From Parasponia andersonii (Eukaryota; Streptophyta; Magnoliopsida; Rosales; Cannabaceae), in contig JXTB01000762.1 of assembly GCA_002914805.1 (NCBI GenBank), positions 68,536-132,535 on the forward strand: a DNA stretch of 64,000 nucleotides, read 5' to 3'. Each line of letters begins with the position of its first letter. The stretch's first letter is position 1. The translations under genes and the position numbers were made by a program. The notes beneath the pieces were generated by a model. It had not been told where the DNA came from. It ran no database searches and worked only from the letters and a program-made list of their open reading frames with translations. Below are positions 35,101-47,349 of the stretch, piece after piece.

Positions 35101-36811
35101 ACAAGTAAAACAGTCTGCATCCGAGAAAAAATTTGCGCAATTATATATACTTGTGTAGTCTGAATAAGCATACAATATTACAAAAATGCCCTAGACATGA
35201 TTCGTTATGATCAAATTACCTTGATACCCAATGCAATCTGAAGAAGCCATTCATCTGTCCACTGTCATTGTTAAGAATTGCATTTATTAGAATATACTTG
35301 GGTATTTGAAGAACTATCTTTAAGAGTTTGTAATCAACTACTGGGGTTACATTCTTACATCAGGAACTAACTTGCTGTAGAAATCTCTGGTGGAGAAACC
35401 GGTGAAGAAAACCCAAGCATGGTTCCCTGTGTAGGCCACCTCACCAACCAACCTGACAAACATTGGAAAGTTTATTGTCAACCACTTGTCATCTTCTACA
35501 AATATATAAGAATTTCACTAGTTGACTCACTGTTTAGCAATACAGCTGCAGATTACCGGTGACCAACCATAATTTTAGAAATGATCGTGACGTGAGACGA
35601 TTAAAAGGATTCTAAAGGAAGTTGCCTTCAAGATCAAATCCTTGAGGCTCCATCCTCATACCTCCATAGAAACAATATCAACTGATCAAGGAACTTCATT
35701 TTCTCATTTTTAATTGGTGAATAATTAATGTTAAATAGATGTCTAAAATTTATTGGGAAATGATGTGATAAAGCCAAGGAAGAAAAACTCTACCCTTCTC
35801 CCAAGGCATATTGAAGAGATGACAAATTAGCCACTGCAAGTCCGATTGGACATCCTCCAGATCCATTATCAGGCATGCTTGTTTTACAGCCCGAGAATGA
35901 TTTCACCTTTGCTCCCTTGGCATAAATGTCATCTGGTTCACCTTTTGCAATTTGTGCTGGTTTTGCATTATCACAGTATCCATCCTCCCAAGTCAAAATC
36001 CTGAAGAAGGGAAAATATTATCGTACAGAAACTTTGACACTAAATTCAATGATTGAAGAAGGTCAAGAGGATACACAGTTAATATGCGTCATGCCAAACT
36101 GATTTATGTTAATAAGAAAATTTCCTTATGTTCACAATGACAGCCTATAGAGTACCTTACTTTCGTTTATAATTGAAAAGTAGTTCTGACCAGTTTAGAG
36201 CACTTGGCCGTCAAGGATGTTTATGAAAACAACACAAAAAGAATTTAGATACCGAATAATTTCGTCAGAATTTCGACCCAAAAGGACCACATCTAAGAAA
36301 ACTTGCTACTATCTTACAGCTACAGCAACTGTGATGAAATAGTGATATGGGTGTACTAGCAAAATATTAATGCAGTATAAAGTGAATTACGTCTCTTGGA
36401 AATGCCTTATGCAATCTTTACATTCAGCACATATTTTTACTTAAATTAAAAACTGAAAAAAAAAAAAAAAGAAAAAAAAAAAAGCCTTGCACCTGATCAT
36501 GTAGTTTTAACACAAAAGGTAGAAGGTTTATGTGAACGGTGAAAATTAACTAATAAAATTCCACAGTGCAATTTAAGGATCACATGAGTTGTATAACATC
36601 AATGTGAGTCTTTCAATTTCAAGATCTAAGAAAGTTGAAACGTGAATCAATATATATATTTATATATATAAGCGAAAAAAAATACAACAAGATGATCACA
36701 AATAAAAACTCACAGAGGATTCTGGTGTTTGAGCTTCCAGAACACAGCATACTTCCAGTGCGAATTATCACAAAGGCTAATCAGCAACTGCCTCAAAGGA
36801 TTTGTCCCCAT
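32200..36811 (-). CDS. LONESOME HIGHWAY-like bHLH transcription factor
   Basis: Ten exons on the minus strand: 36811-36714, 36000-35794, 35452-35359, 35261-35220, 35114-35055, 34827-33607, 33504-33403, 32736-32590, 32505-32380, 32289-32200; 728 codons. Residues 1-~170 form the bHLH-MYC N-terminal domain of this group (LRQLL, WKYAVFWKLKHQ, LTWEDGYC, GEVAYTGNHAWVF, TVLLVPVLPDGVLQLGSLE). A long variable middle follows in exon 6. The atypical bHLH (RPRPRDRQLIQDRVKELREL, then DGLLDHTIKHMLYLKSV) spans ~550-605, across the exon 6/7 junction. The end is an ACT-like segment (VQCDDHGLFLEIA). Length and layout fit the LHW/LHW-like clade (Arabidopsis LHW, EMB1444, At2g31280), whose members act in the nucleus with partner bHLHs in vascular or embryo development. 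Exon 6 carries a perfect in-frame 27-bp duplication. An upstream ORF lies in the leader. Confidence 0.93.
34723..34776 (-). repeat. Perfect 27-bp tandem duplication in bHLH exon 6
   Basis: Two identical 27-base units (34723-34749 and 34750-34776) encode the nine residues YRTLMEENM twice, in frame, just after the N-terminal domain. No base differs between the copies, so the duplication looks recent. Confidence 0.95.
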
Positions 36812-36898
36812 TTGCTAACTTTCGTGGTCACAAAACTCACAAATTTTGTAATACAAACAAAAAAATCTAAGCCCAAATTTACAAACGTAAACCATTCA

Positions 36899-36997
36899 CT
36901 AACTACCCCGATATGAACCTCTGCCCGCCTGTTTAATACGTAATCCTGCTCTCCGTTTAATCGGTGGCCCCTTCGAACCAAGCAAGGAAAATTCCAT
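36899..36997 (-). promoter_or_regulatory. Upstream ORF (32 codons) in the bHLH leader
   Basis: An ATG at 36997 (minus strand) opens a 32-codon frame ending in TAG at 36899, 87 bases before the bHLH start codon. The peptide begins MEFSLLGSKGPPIKRR and ends QAGRGSYRGS; it is basic and glycine-rich at its C-end. An Arabidopsis relative in this bHLH clade (At2g31280) is, to my recollection, annotated with a conserved-peptide uORF, so this may be its counterpart. That identity is inference. A second frame with no ATG is open from 36981 to 36793 and overlaps the main start codon. Confidence 0.6.
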
Positions 36998-37043
36998 TGC
37001 TAAACCACTCTTCAGTAATCAAGTATCAGTACTTAATCTAATA

Positions 37044-37048
<5 letters not shown>

Positions 37049-37073
<25 letters not shown>
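37049..37073. repeat. (TA)n microsatellite in the bHLH leader region
   Basis: A run of about 12 TA units lies 50 bases upstream (minus strand) of the upstream ORF. It is probably in a leader intron. Confidence 0.8.
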
Positions 37074-37079
<6 letters not shown>

Positions 37080-37695
37080 CTTTTCAAAACAGTTCAAAAG
37101 AGCACAAAAAAAACCGCCAAGAGCTTCATTTCGTGGACCAAATTAAGCAAGCTTTCCATGAAATGAAAGAGGTAATCACAACTCGCAATCTATTTTCCTT
37201 TTCGGAAAAGATGATGATTCCTTCCTCTCTTGAATTCCGAATTCTAATCAGTACCAAACACGCACACCTCATCAAATATCGTAAACTCGCTTCGCTGCTC
37301 GAGAAACCACAGAAAGAAACAAATTAAAGAGTTTAGCTTTCTCAGTCAACACAAAAAAAAAAAAAAAAAAACACTAAAAATTAAATTACTCAGGAAAACA
37401 AAAAACAAAAATCATCGACAACTTATCAACAACAAAAATTAAAAAGAAGCTGTTATTTCGGTTTTTCTCGGCAACCAAACAGAAATTCCAGAACATGCAT
37501 GTTGAATTCTCCATAGCTTCTACTAACCACAGAAACGAAGTAAAAAATCAAAGTCAACAACTTCAAAGCACCATTAAAAAAAAAAAAAAAAGGCTTTATT
37601 TCGGTTTTTCTCGGCAACCAAACAGAAAAACACGAACGTGCATTTAGAAAGAATGAAAAGTGGAGAGGAGAGTAAGCTTCGAGACATCTCCATAC

Positions 37696-37874
37696 CTGTA
37701 CTGAAAAAAAACAAGAGGAACAGGTTGGTGTCTTCGCGATCGGATTCGTTGGCCTCCATCTCTAGCTCAAAATTTTCTAAAAGAGAAAAGAGAGAAATGT
37801 GGCTTTTTCCCTCCCCAAAGTCCAATTTATTTTACGCGAACAAAACGGCTTTTCTTCTGACCCACTTTATATAC
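37696..37874 (-). promoter_or_regulatory. bHLH gene core promoter and first leader exon
   Basis: On the minus strand a TATA box (GTATATAAAG, ~37866-37875) is followed by a GA/CT-rich leader. A strong donor (CAG|GTATGG) ends a putative first non-coding exon at 37696; the matching acceptor upstream of the leader ORF at 36997 was not fixed. A second short ATG frame starts in this exon (MEANESDRED...), so the leader may hold two upstream ORFs. The transcription start is inferred at about 37840. Confidence 0.5.
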
Positions 37875-37924
37875 CACACTCTACTCTAATAGTTTACACT
37901 ACTCCCACCCCCTTTTACTGTTTC

Positions 37925-37933
37925 TTATTATTA

Positions 37934-37964
<31 letters not shown>
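37925..37964. repeat. (TTA)n microsatellite
   Basis: About 13 TTA/ATT units with one interruption, just upstream of the bHLH TATA box. Confidence 0.9.
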
Positions 37965-40900
37965 TTGCCATTTTCTCTCTCGGATTTCAAATTGTTCAAA
38001 GTCAGATTTCATAACTCGGGTTTTGCGGTGGGGTCCTGGGCCCACCACTGCTTTTATTTTAACTTCTGTTTTTATTATTTTTTAATTAGTGAATTATTTG
38101 TTTAATTTCGGCCCAACTTTGGTTATGAACACGCGTCCTTTGATTCTTGGCTTTCAACATTACCTAAATAGAACGACACCGTCAAGGGTGACTTAGTTTT
38201 TTTATTTTTTTTTTTTTTTGAGTGTCGTCGTTTACGTTTACGACACAACGTGGAGAGATTTTTTTTTTAATAGAAAAAGAAAAAAAAAAACTGAATAAAA
38301 TTGCATTGTGCTAGTTATATGTATATGAATTTGGGAAGGTATAAATTATTGAAATGGAAAACAAATTGAAATTGAATTGTCAATTATGAAGTGTGAAGTA
38401 TGAACCCTTACGAATTTGTGCAAATTATTATTTTAAAGGATGACTTTGTAAGGTACGACTTTCTCTTCTTAGATTTTATAATGTGAAAGGAAACGACGGA
38501 TACTAACTTCTAAAATTAATTATTATCAGCAGAAAAAAGAAATCTAGGTTTAACTAACAATTTGAGTTCTTATAAATATTTAGAGATGATGTGATTACTA
38601 GCAGTCATGGTAAGTTTGCTACTCATTTTTAGTTTTCGTTACAGAATAAATTGGATCCATATATATATATATATATTGAAAAAAAATATTAAATTCGTAT
38701 AATATTTATCAAGTGCTGCAAATTAAAGTGACACGTTAATTTATTTGAAATAATTTTCATGCATCGTAAGGTCAGTTGTTTCTATCCACCAAATTTAAAA
38801 TAAAACATCCGCATCATCTTGCCTGGGCCAGGTCAGTTGTGTCATATGGTAAACCAAAATAAAAGCATGGAAAACTCCCATCCACTTCATTTTTTAGCAT
38901 CTAAAGTAAATGATTGCATAAATAATTGCGTAAATAAATTAATGCCATTTAAGTAGGGTATTCTTCTACCCATTTTTTTTATTTTATCAATTAAATCAAT
39001 TATAGTATTAAAGAAAATTTCTTATATAATTTGGTAAGCATAAGAGATAGACTTTATGCATTTGTGAGGTATAATACTGATAAGCAGTTGAAATTTTCTG
39101 ATTTACTTCCCTAAGAGAGTGCCTATATTTGATATGTTGACTAATTACAATAAGTTGATCAATATATAAATCAAAATCGGGTAACATGCATTACCAAAAA
39201 ACATCGGATTCCATGAGTACCAAGTATAAAAAAGTATATAAAAAGAATACATCTCTATAACTTCAATCAAAAACTATAACAAATCGAGGCAATGCTTGCC
39301 ATAATCTGCAAGCATTTCACTAAATAAGTTCATTAAATTTTGTTTGTCTATCATATTAATATTCATGATCAGTTTCAATGATCAAATATTATTGTCAGTA
39401 GATAAAATAGAAGAAGGAATCATGAACTTTTTTTTCTTTTCGTTTATACGGCATTATTGCGCTAAATATACTCTGTATCTTACCTTAAATATTGTTTATA
39501 AGAAAAGATATTTAATTAGAGGAACGCTTGTTATACTTTTTTTTATATTTTTTTAATTTTATGTTTGATATGTAAATTTTATTATGATTTATTATATTAT
39601 TAAAATATTAAACTGGATAGTGAGAAAAATAATACATTTAGCTTTTTTCTTAATCTAATAGTTTATGAACTTTATTAATCATTCCATTTTTGCCCCAAAG
39701 TTATAAAGTTGAACATTTTGGTCCCTAAACTTAATGAATAGCGTCTAGTACTTAGTTCTTAATTAAGTTTTCACACCTCTTACTTCCATTCAAAACTTAA
39801 TAGAAATTGTTACATAAGTATCATTCGTATTAATCATTGCACTTCAATAAGAATCTCATTAATCTCTTCTCTGAACTAAAATAAGATCTTATTTTATTAC
39901 TTAAATTTTGAAAATTTGTATCCTTCGTGTTAATTTATTTAGTGTGAGGACCAACATATAGCAAAATTAAATTAAATTACGGAGTAAAATTCTCAGTTGG
40001 AAGTTCAATATGACTAATAATGTAATAGTACTTTACTTACAAGCTAAATACCATTATATTTAAATTGATTACTTATATTGTTGTGTCTAAATTATTTTCG
40101 AAAGTATTATTTTGGTTCCTAAAATTTTAAAGTTTCTCGTTTTTTGTCCTAACTTTTTAAAAAGTAAGATAATCATATCGGCATAATAATCTCCATATCC
40201 GCAAAGTACTTTTTAAAAATTAAATCATTTGTATGATTAATTATGTGTTATACAAAATTGGAGGCTCCCTCCCCATTNTTTTGAACAGCTAACAGCTTGC
40301 AGGAGCCAATATCTAGTATATATCTCGATATATTGCTATCATTACTTTGGTTATCTAACTTTGAACATGTAGCATGTAATAATGTTAAATATTCTTATCG
40401 TTGAGTATCAACTAAGTGAATTAGTAAAACGTATAAACGTCATTATATATATTAACAAAAATAAGTTAAGACGCGTAATGCAACTAGGTATATAAGATTA
40501 AGAGAATTTCATCTAAGTGAGAGATTTTTTTTTTTAAAAAAAAAATCAAAACAAAGAACCAAGATCAAATCTTGTTTGAACCGCTAAACTAAAAAGGGTA
40601 AAAAAAAAATGTGAGAGGATTATCTAAGCCCTTTAAAGGGTGACTAGTTACGTAGCAATTTACTTGACATGCACCATGAATTAATGCCAACAACACCACT
40701 GGTTGGCTTTGGCAGTTTATTACATAAACCAAAACACTTAAGTTAAGCGCGAAAATTTATCCTAATTAATCAACTTGTAGATGTTTTCTGTTCATTGATT
40801 TTGATATTGCATCCCTTAATTAATCTTCCATCATGCTTGATCAGCTTCCCTTTTCAATGTCTAAATACATAAATACGTAAGCGCTTTGCCGAGTATGAAG

Positions 40901-42696
40901 TTTGAACCATTATTGGACCGACCATTTTCTTCTTAATAAATTTAAATCATGGAATTATCGCTTAAACAAAAGTCAACTTTGTTTAATTCAACTAAATAAT
41001 GCAACTTAAAGAAGCTAATTGGTATTTAATGTTAAAAAGGGAGAATAGAGGGGGAAAAAAGGAAGGGGTGTTGAGCCTTTCATTTATAAAGGAAAATAAA
41101 TAAATAAAAGATAGAGAAAGTCCAAATCATGAATTATTTTAATAACTATAAAGGCTTCAAAGGTGGTATCCAAAGTCATTTTCATTTTATATTGTTTTTT
41201 TCCTTTAACTTAAATGATAAGTGAACATTTTGTTGATGTCACACTTGTTTGTGAGGACTATGTCATACACAAGAAGGTCTCCCCATATATATATATATAT
41301 ATTTGAGTGAAAGAGACGGCATTGAGTTCAATTCATTGCACTTGTTTCAGTCCTATAAAAAGTTACGCTGGTAAATTTCGCTTTTAAGATGAAAAACTAG
41401 TTTTTTTATGGGAAAATTAGTTTCATCCCACTACCTGTATATATAATCACAGTTAATGGATTCTAATATAGTGACCATGGTCTCATAGTATTCCATGCGA
41501 CCTGAGTTATTAATCTCACATTGGAGGACGTGGGATCCAGAACTATTAGTGTTACACTTAATTATTAATACATGCAATTGATACACTTACTATTATTAAG
41601 CTTATCTTTTTTGTCCCCTAAGAATTAAAGTTATCGTATTATCTCAATTCACTTTCTTAGTACGATATTTACATCTATTATTATTGTTGTTGTTCATGTT
41701 GTTAATCCTATCATTTTTGTCCATCTAAAAATTGGGCTTATCATGCAATTATCTCAGTCACCGACGAAAACAAGTTTGAGTAATCAAATCCTTTTTCCCA
41801 TTAAAACGAAAAAAAAAAATCAAAACAAATACACTTGGCATATCCTGGCTGCAATTTCATGAAAGAATCATGAAACCATTGTTTTAATGATAGTTAGTAG
41901 TATACAGAACGATACTATTTTAAAATAATTCATCTGAAAAATTAGTGGTAACAACAATAATAGAAAAAGTAATAATAATATCTATATTGCATTGATTTGA
42001 CCATGTGGCTAAATGGTTTAATTTATGAGGCAAATAGTCCAAAAACATGATCATTAACTAAAACATTAAAGATCAATCTTTTGAATATTTTAAAATAATG
42101 CCGACAAATTGTTCAATTGCTTCGTGATCACGATATGAATAAAAATGTCGAGTAAAATAGAACTCTGATAATGACATCAGAGATAGCACATAAAAGTCGT
42201 TTAAGACTTCTAAAAGATAAAAACAGAAACTTAAAAATAGAAACGATTTTACGTTTTATCTTATCCACTTTATGTGTTTTATTCTTTTCTTCTTCTTCTT
42301 TCTTTCTTTTTTTTTTTTTATTTTTTTGAAAAAATAATAATAATTTTTTCTATAAGTAAAAATTGAGATACTAAAATTTATACCAAATTTAAAAAACTTA
42401 CACTAATGATATATTATCATTTTTAATCACATAATTTTAAATAGTATAGCCACACTTTCAAGATTAAAAATAATTAAAATGAATATCATTTTATATAGCG
42501 TAAATTTTTTAGGAAAAATATTAATGTCCATAGTATTACTCTTTTACTTTATCTATGTTGAGCTACCCTACGCAATACTCACTTGAGTGCTTGGTGCTCT
42601 AAAACACAATTTAGGACTAATGACGGGTCAAATGGCTTCTCCATTTTTTGATCCTCTATATGTTTTCTTTTTTCTTTATCTTTTTGTCTTAAATTT

Positions 42697-42760
42697 GTGA
42701 GTTTTTTCTTCAATTCTATGTTATATTTGTGAGTTTTTTCTTCAATTCTATGTTATATTT
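42697..42760. repeat. 32-bp tandem duplication
   Basis: Two adjacent identical 32-base units beginning GTGAGTTTTTTCTTC, followed by the first seven bases of a third (GTGAGTT). Confidence 0.95.
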
Positions 42761-43037
42761 GTGAGTTAATAGCTAAAATTAATATTGTAATCAATTAGCA
42801 TTTGCTTAGATGTTGAGGTATACGACGAATTAATTATAATTAGAATCATGGTGCAATTTTTATATTGTTCTTTTTTTTTTCTCTAATAGTAATAAGCACC
42901 AATAATGAACGTGTAAAAAAACACAAATAAATTATTAATTAATACGCTTGATTGAATTGTTATGGTGTGAAAGTGTAAAATTAGCCTAACAACAGTTCAA
43001 AATAATCATAAATTTTAGTCTATGCGAGTTCAGATGC

Positions 43038-43078
43038 ACTACTACTACTACTACTATTATTATTATTATTATTATTTT
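43038..43078. repeat. (ACT)n(ATT)n compound microsatellite
   Basis: About six ACT units pass into about seven ATT units. Confidence 0.9.
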
Positions 43079-44261
43079 ATTTTAGACTTTTTTGGACTTG
43101 CACATGTATACTGATCACACAGTAGAATATATATGACTGAATTAAAGGTTTTTTTTTTTTTTTCACTTTTACATGCAGCCATGGTATTGAATTGCGTTGT
43201 TTCTCTTTCTGGCTAAAGAACTTAATTAATCAATGCTCGTTCTAAAAGATTGACTAACTTTTGTAGGAATATAGCGAATACAAGTTAAAATTGCTATGTA
43301 CGTACGGACGTAACTCAGATAAATATGCTAAAACATCGTGAGTTGAACTACAAATATTAATCGAACTAAATGTAGCTTTAATTATTACCTTATGACCTTT
43401 CACAAAAATAGATGTTAACTTTATGAAAGAGCATAGTACTTTTTATTAATGTGAAATATTGAAAAACAAATATGAGGATTAATATTAATTAGCTAATCCA
43501 AGCAATATGAAGCCACGTGGCAAAGGTTTAACGGACAGAAGGCTTTGAAAGGAAAGGGCTGGTTAAGGACCGACAAAGCAAGGTGGGAGTGGAGAGCAGT
43601 TGGCGGTCCGGCGGGAGCACAAGGCGGAGCATATCAACATGGGTGTGGACCACCCGAACCAGATCACTTTAGGGCCGTACACGTGTCCATTTCCCATTTC
43701 TAGAAAGAAACGCAGTTTTGATGTTGAAAGTACAAGGGTGCCACTTCTATGGTGGGAAAAACTACTGGGGTGAACAGATTCCTCCATTAAGGAAAAATGT
43801 TACACACTTTACAAAATCTTAAATGTTTTGATTAAGTTATCAAATTCAAATGTGTTTGCCTTTGCAAAGTGATCCCATCAGATTTTAAAGATTTTAAAGA
43901 ATGATCACTAGCTAGAAACACTTTATCCGATGTCTGAGTTCTCCATAAGATTACGTACCGTATATTAATTCTCCTTAATTATGGTACTCCTCGGTGTCAC
44001 TTTGGACAATCCAATCCCAAATTCTATTCAACAAAAAGATTACAAAATAAAGAACAAATAAAAATCCTGTTTTGAGTAATACACACAAACACAATGATAA
44101 GACTCGGAACCCAACTCACTAAACCACTAAAAACGCAAAATTGTTAATAATTTGTCTTAACAGTCAGTTGCATTTGGAGCTCAAAAAGTAAGATGTTGTT
44201 ATAATGACTTATAATTTGTGCATTGTACGGATGGGACCACGATGTATGGCAATTATTAGTG

Positions 44262-44264
<3 letters not shown>

Positions 44265-44296
<32 letters not shown>
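44265..44296. repeat. (GA)n microsatellite
   Basis: About 16 uninterrupted GA units in gene-free DNA. Confidence 0.95.
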
Positions 44297-44301
<5 letters not shown>

Positions 44302-44725
44302 GTCATGGAATAAGAACAGACATGTGTGGAGTGCAACTCAAGGCATAGACAAAAAGATCAGTAAAGAAAGGCAATTCAGGGGCTCACGCCGGTGTTTCCC
44401 CTCTACTACTGTTTTTGTTCTGTTTTGCTCACTATACGCAGTTTGTCTTTTAGGCGTCATCAGCAGTACTCTGCACAGATCATAGACTAATTAAAGAGAG
44501 TTGTACTTTGGGTTGGGAGAAATTCAACTAATAAACGATAAACGAAAATAGTAACTTTTCAGGAAAAAATTTTTTATTGGTTGCCAACAAACTATTATTA
44601 TTGTTATTAGTTATTAATATTGTATAATTAATCACCCTAAAAATATGCACCTGGATCATGAATTTATCACCTCGGATAGAATACATTTTCTCTGTGAATT
44701 TGTGATAGACTAATTAAACTTCATC

Positions 44726-44762
<37 letters not shown>

Positions 44763-45278
44763 TTCAGTTAATTCTTGATGCCAAAATTATACAAGGAATA
44801 CGTGTGAAAACTAGATTAGTGCCGATAGTTATCTCTTGTTCGAAGGAAAATATTCCATGTGCTTTGTAAATATAAAAAAATTCCCCAAATTACCATAAAT
44901 TTTCAAGATTCATGAAGCCAGAAAGGAAGCATGCATAATAACATGCCGCCCCCTTTTTGTCTGGCTAGCCTAGCTAGAAGGGCCACTAAGTGGGAAGGAA
45001 ATTAGTACCAGTAATGAATAAATCAATATATATTCCTACTTAAATCTGGCAATTTCTGCTGTAATCAGCAGAAGGCCTCAACTCTACGAGAGTCATGAAC
45101 AAGTATACAATGTCTAAATCGAGCTAAAGTCTTCAACCAAATATTTTTTGAAGAAATTAGTGAAGTCACATTCAATCAGCACGAGTGCAGATAGAACATA
45201 TGCTGACGAAGCCGGGAGTGACAAGATTGTTCATCCTCAACTATTTTGTCAGTGTGGGTCCATTATGGGCCCAACATG

Positions 45279-45558
45279 GCCTTAATTACATGGATTAGCA
45301 AGGGATGATGAATTGGTGGACACTTTTGTGTGTGTTCCCAAGTCAATCGACGTAAAGATAGATATTTCTGTTACTCACGTATCCTTTAACGTCCTTTAAA
45401 AACAAAAAGAAGAATAGAGCCTTAATTACATGGATTAGCAAGGGATGATGAATTGGTGGATACTTTTGTGTGTGTTCCCAAGTCAATCGACGTAAAGATA
45501 GATATTTGTGTTACTCACGTAACCTTTAACGTCCTTAAAAAAAAAAAATGTTAAGAAT
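45279..45558. repeat. 140-bp tandem duplication
   Basis: Two adjacent copies of a 140-base unit (45279-45418, 45419-45558), both beginning GCCTTAATTACATGG. They differ by a handful of substitutions and A-run length only, so the duplication is fairly recent. Confidence 0.9.
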
Positions 45559-47349
45559 AGAAAATAAAAGCATTGAGTTAAGGTGAAACAAATGCTTTCA
45601 CTAACTATTCTTAAAAGTTTGACAAGAATGTTACATATTAGGAGAACGTTCAATGCTAGCGTGAGACACATATGACGTGTATCACTCTAGTTAGATGTGC
45701 CACATGGTTGAACCCACGTAAAAAATACTTTACATTAAGACTGATACACTGTTAATGCTAACACTTCTGTACATTATTGTTATTAGTCCAAGGTAAGGTT
45801 ATTTATCTTAATTGGGACTTCCAACGTTATCACGTTCGTTTCGGTGAGAATTAATTTCAATAATTGCATTACAATAAAAAATATTTGATATGGGTGTATT
45901 TTGTATCCCAATTAAGATAGAACGCTCTTATTGATGAGTGTAATGAAAAAGTTGCAGTCTATTCTATTCGGGACCATGTGGGAAAAGAGAAAGTAAGGTT
46001 GTGAATCACAACCTCCATGTGCAGGAGGATACTTTGCATTTCGTGCAGTGTACATGGAAATTAGAGAGAATAGCTTTCTCAACTTACAGGATATCTGTGC
46101 ACGCGTGATTCTAAACGGAAAAGTCATCAGTCGACCAAAAGGCTAACAATTCTTCATCCTCAGTTTAGCAATCTAGAATGTTCTTTGATAAGTGCCAATA
46201 AACTTGGTTTGGAAGAGGGAAAAATAAAGTGGAGGATCGATAAAGTTTGTACACAAGCGGGATACCCCTCAAAATGTGAAAGAATGAGATGTGTCAAAGG
46301 GAATAATGTGAATGAGTACATCTATTATCTATAGTAGTTGATTGAATGAATTCTTTCTTCCCTTTTACATTTAGCTTTCTGCATGTTTAAGTACAAATTA
46401 ATTAAAACCTAAGTTAATTTGTTTCTTGTATAGTTAAGCTGTTGAGTTGCCTCATAACATTATTCTTTAGAATGGGATATATGGTCTTTATCTTAGACTT
46501 AACATTGTTAACGTATGCTAAATATCAATTATGTCATGATCATCATTGTTGATTTTGAACTAGTCATTTATTGTCATGTAAAACTATGAAGATGGTCCCT
46601 ATATGTGTGACTGTTAAGAACTGGTTACGACTATTGACTAGTGTCACTTTGATTTTGACTTTGAGATGCTTTGCTTACTATCGAGAGGGAAATTTCAGTG
46701 GCCAGGCCCAATGGGGACTGCCTGCCACCCCATACGCCCGTAGTATTCTAGAGAAAATGACATGCATGGATAGGACTAATTCGGCCAAAATGACTTTTTT
46801 TATACATTTTTCTAAAAATAACATTTTTAGCAGTGTCAATAACTTATCATAAAAAAATACTAACAGTTTTATTGTGGTCATTAATGATCTTTTCATGGTC
46901 AACAAGTCGACCTTAATACTCCTAAAAATATCAATTTTAAATAATGCACAAAAAAAAAATCATGTTGGCCCAAATTAGTTCTACCTATATCCTTTTCTCA
47001 CTCTATAAAGGATAGAATATGAATTTAGGCTGATTAAAAATTTGGGTCGTTGGGTATTAGTTTTATAGCAGTTTTCAAAAGTAATGTTTTTCTTTACAAC
47101 TACTAATACTATCTATGGAAACTTAAGATAGACAGTTAAAGGACCTTGCACGTGACTATGAGTGTTTTGGGCCCAAATAAAATTTTAAGGACAACTTTTC
47201 AAAACGAATTTTTTTAGGAATATTCATTATACTATGCCTAATAAAATTTAGTCCTAAAAATAGTTACGTTTTCTCATTAGATGCCTAAAGGAATACCAAT
47301 AGTGTATGTTTTTCAGAATAAAACAGTTTACGAATAACAACGTCGCACC

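Larger units (their letters stand above)
37876..47349. other. Gene-free intergenic region
   Basis: Nearly 9.5 kb without a supportable gene. It holds a (TTA)n run at 37925-37964, (TAC)n(TAT)n at 43038-43078, (GA)n at 44265-44296, (AT)n near 44731-44758, a 32-bp duplication at 42697-42760, and a 140-bp tandem duplication at 45279-45558. 43500-43790 is locally GC-richer with a CACGTGG box at 43515 and a minus-strand open frame of 74 codons without family motifs. Segments near 39690-39730 and 40108-40150 share a TTTTGGTCCCTAAA-like motif often seen in plant repeats, but no element could be bounded. Confidence 0.6.

Noticed and set aside
37574-37825. Minus-strand 83-codon frame as a protein-coding gene
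   Set aside because: It spans a strong splice donor in the bHLH leader and ends in a poly-phenylalanine run from a T-tract. It is better read as leader sequence, at most a short upstream ORF.
38020-38060. GTGGGGTCC...GGGCCCAC inverted repeat
   Set aside because: Short, imperfect and isolated; common by chance in promoter-proximal GC patches.
39640-40180. Possible transposon bounded by TTTTGGTCCCTAAA-like motifs
   Set aside because: The motifs are in direct rather than inverted orientation, no target duplication is visible and no boundary could be fixed.
46571-46852. Overlapping open frames on both strands (93 and 75 codons)
   Set aside because: No family motif, no gene structure around them, and both strands are open by chance in the same stretch.
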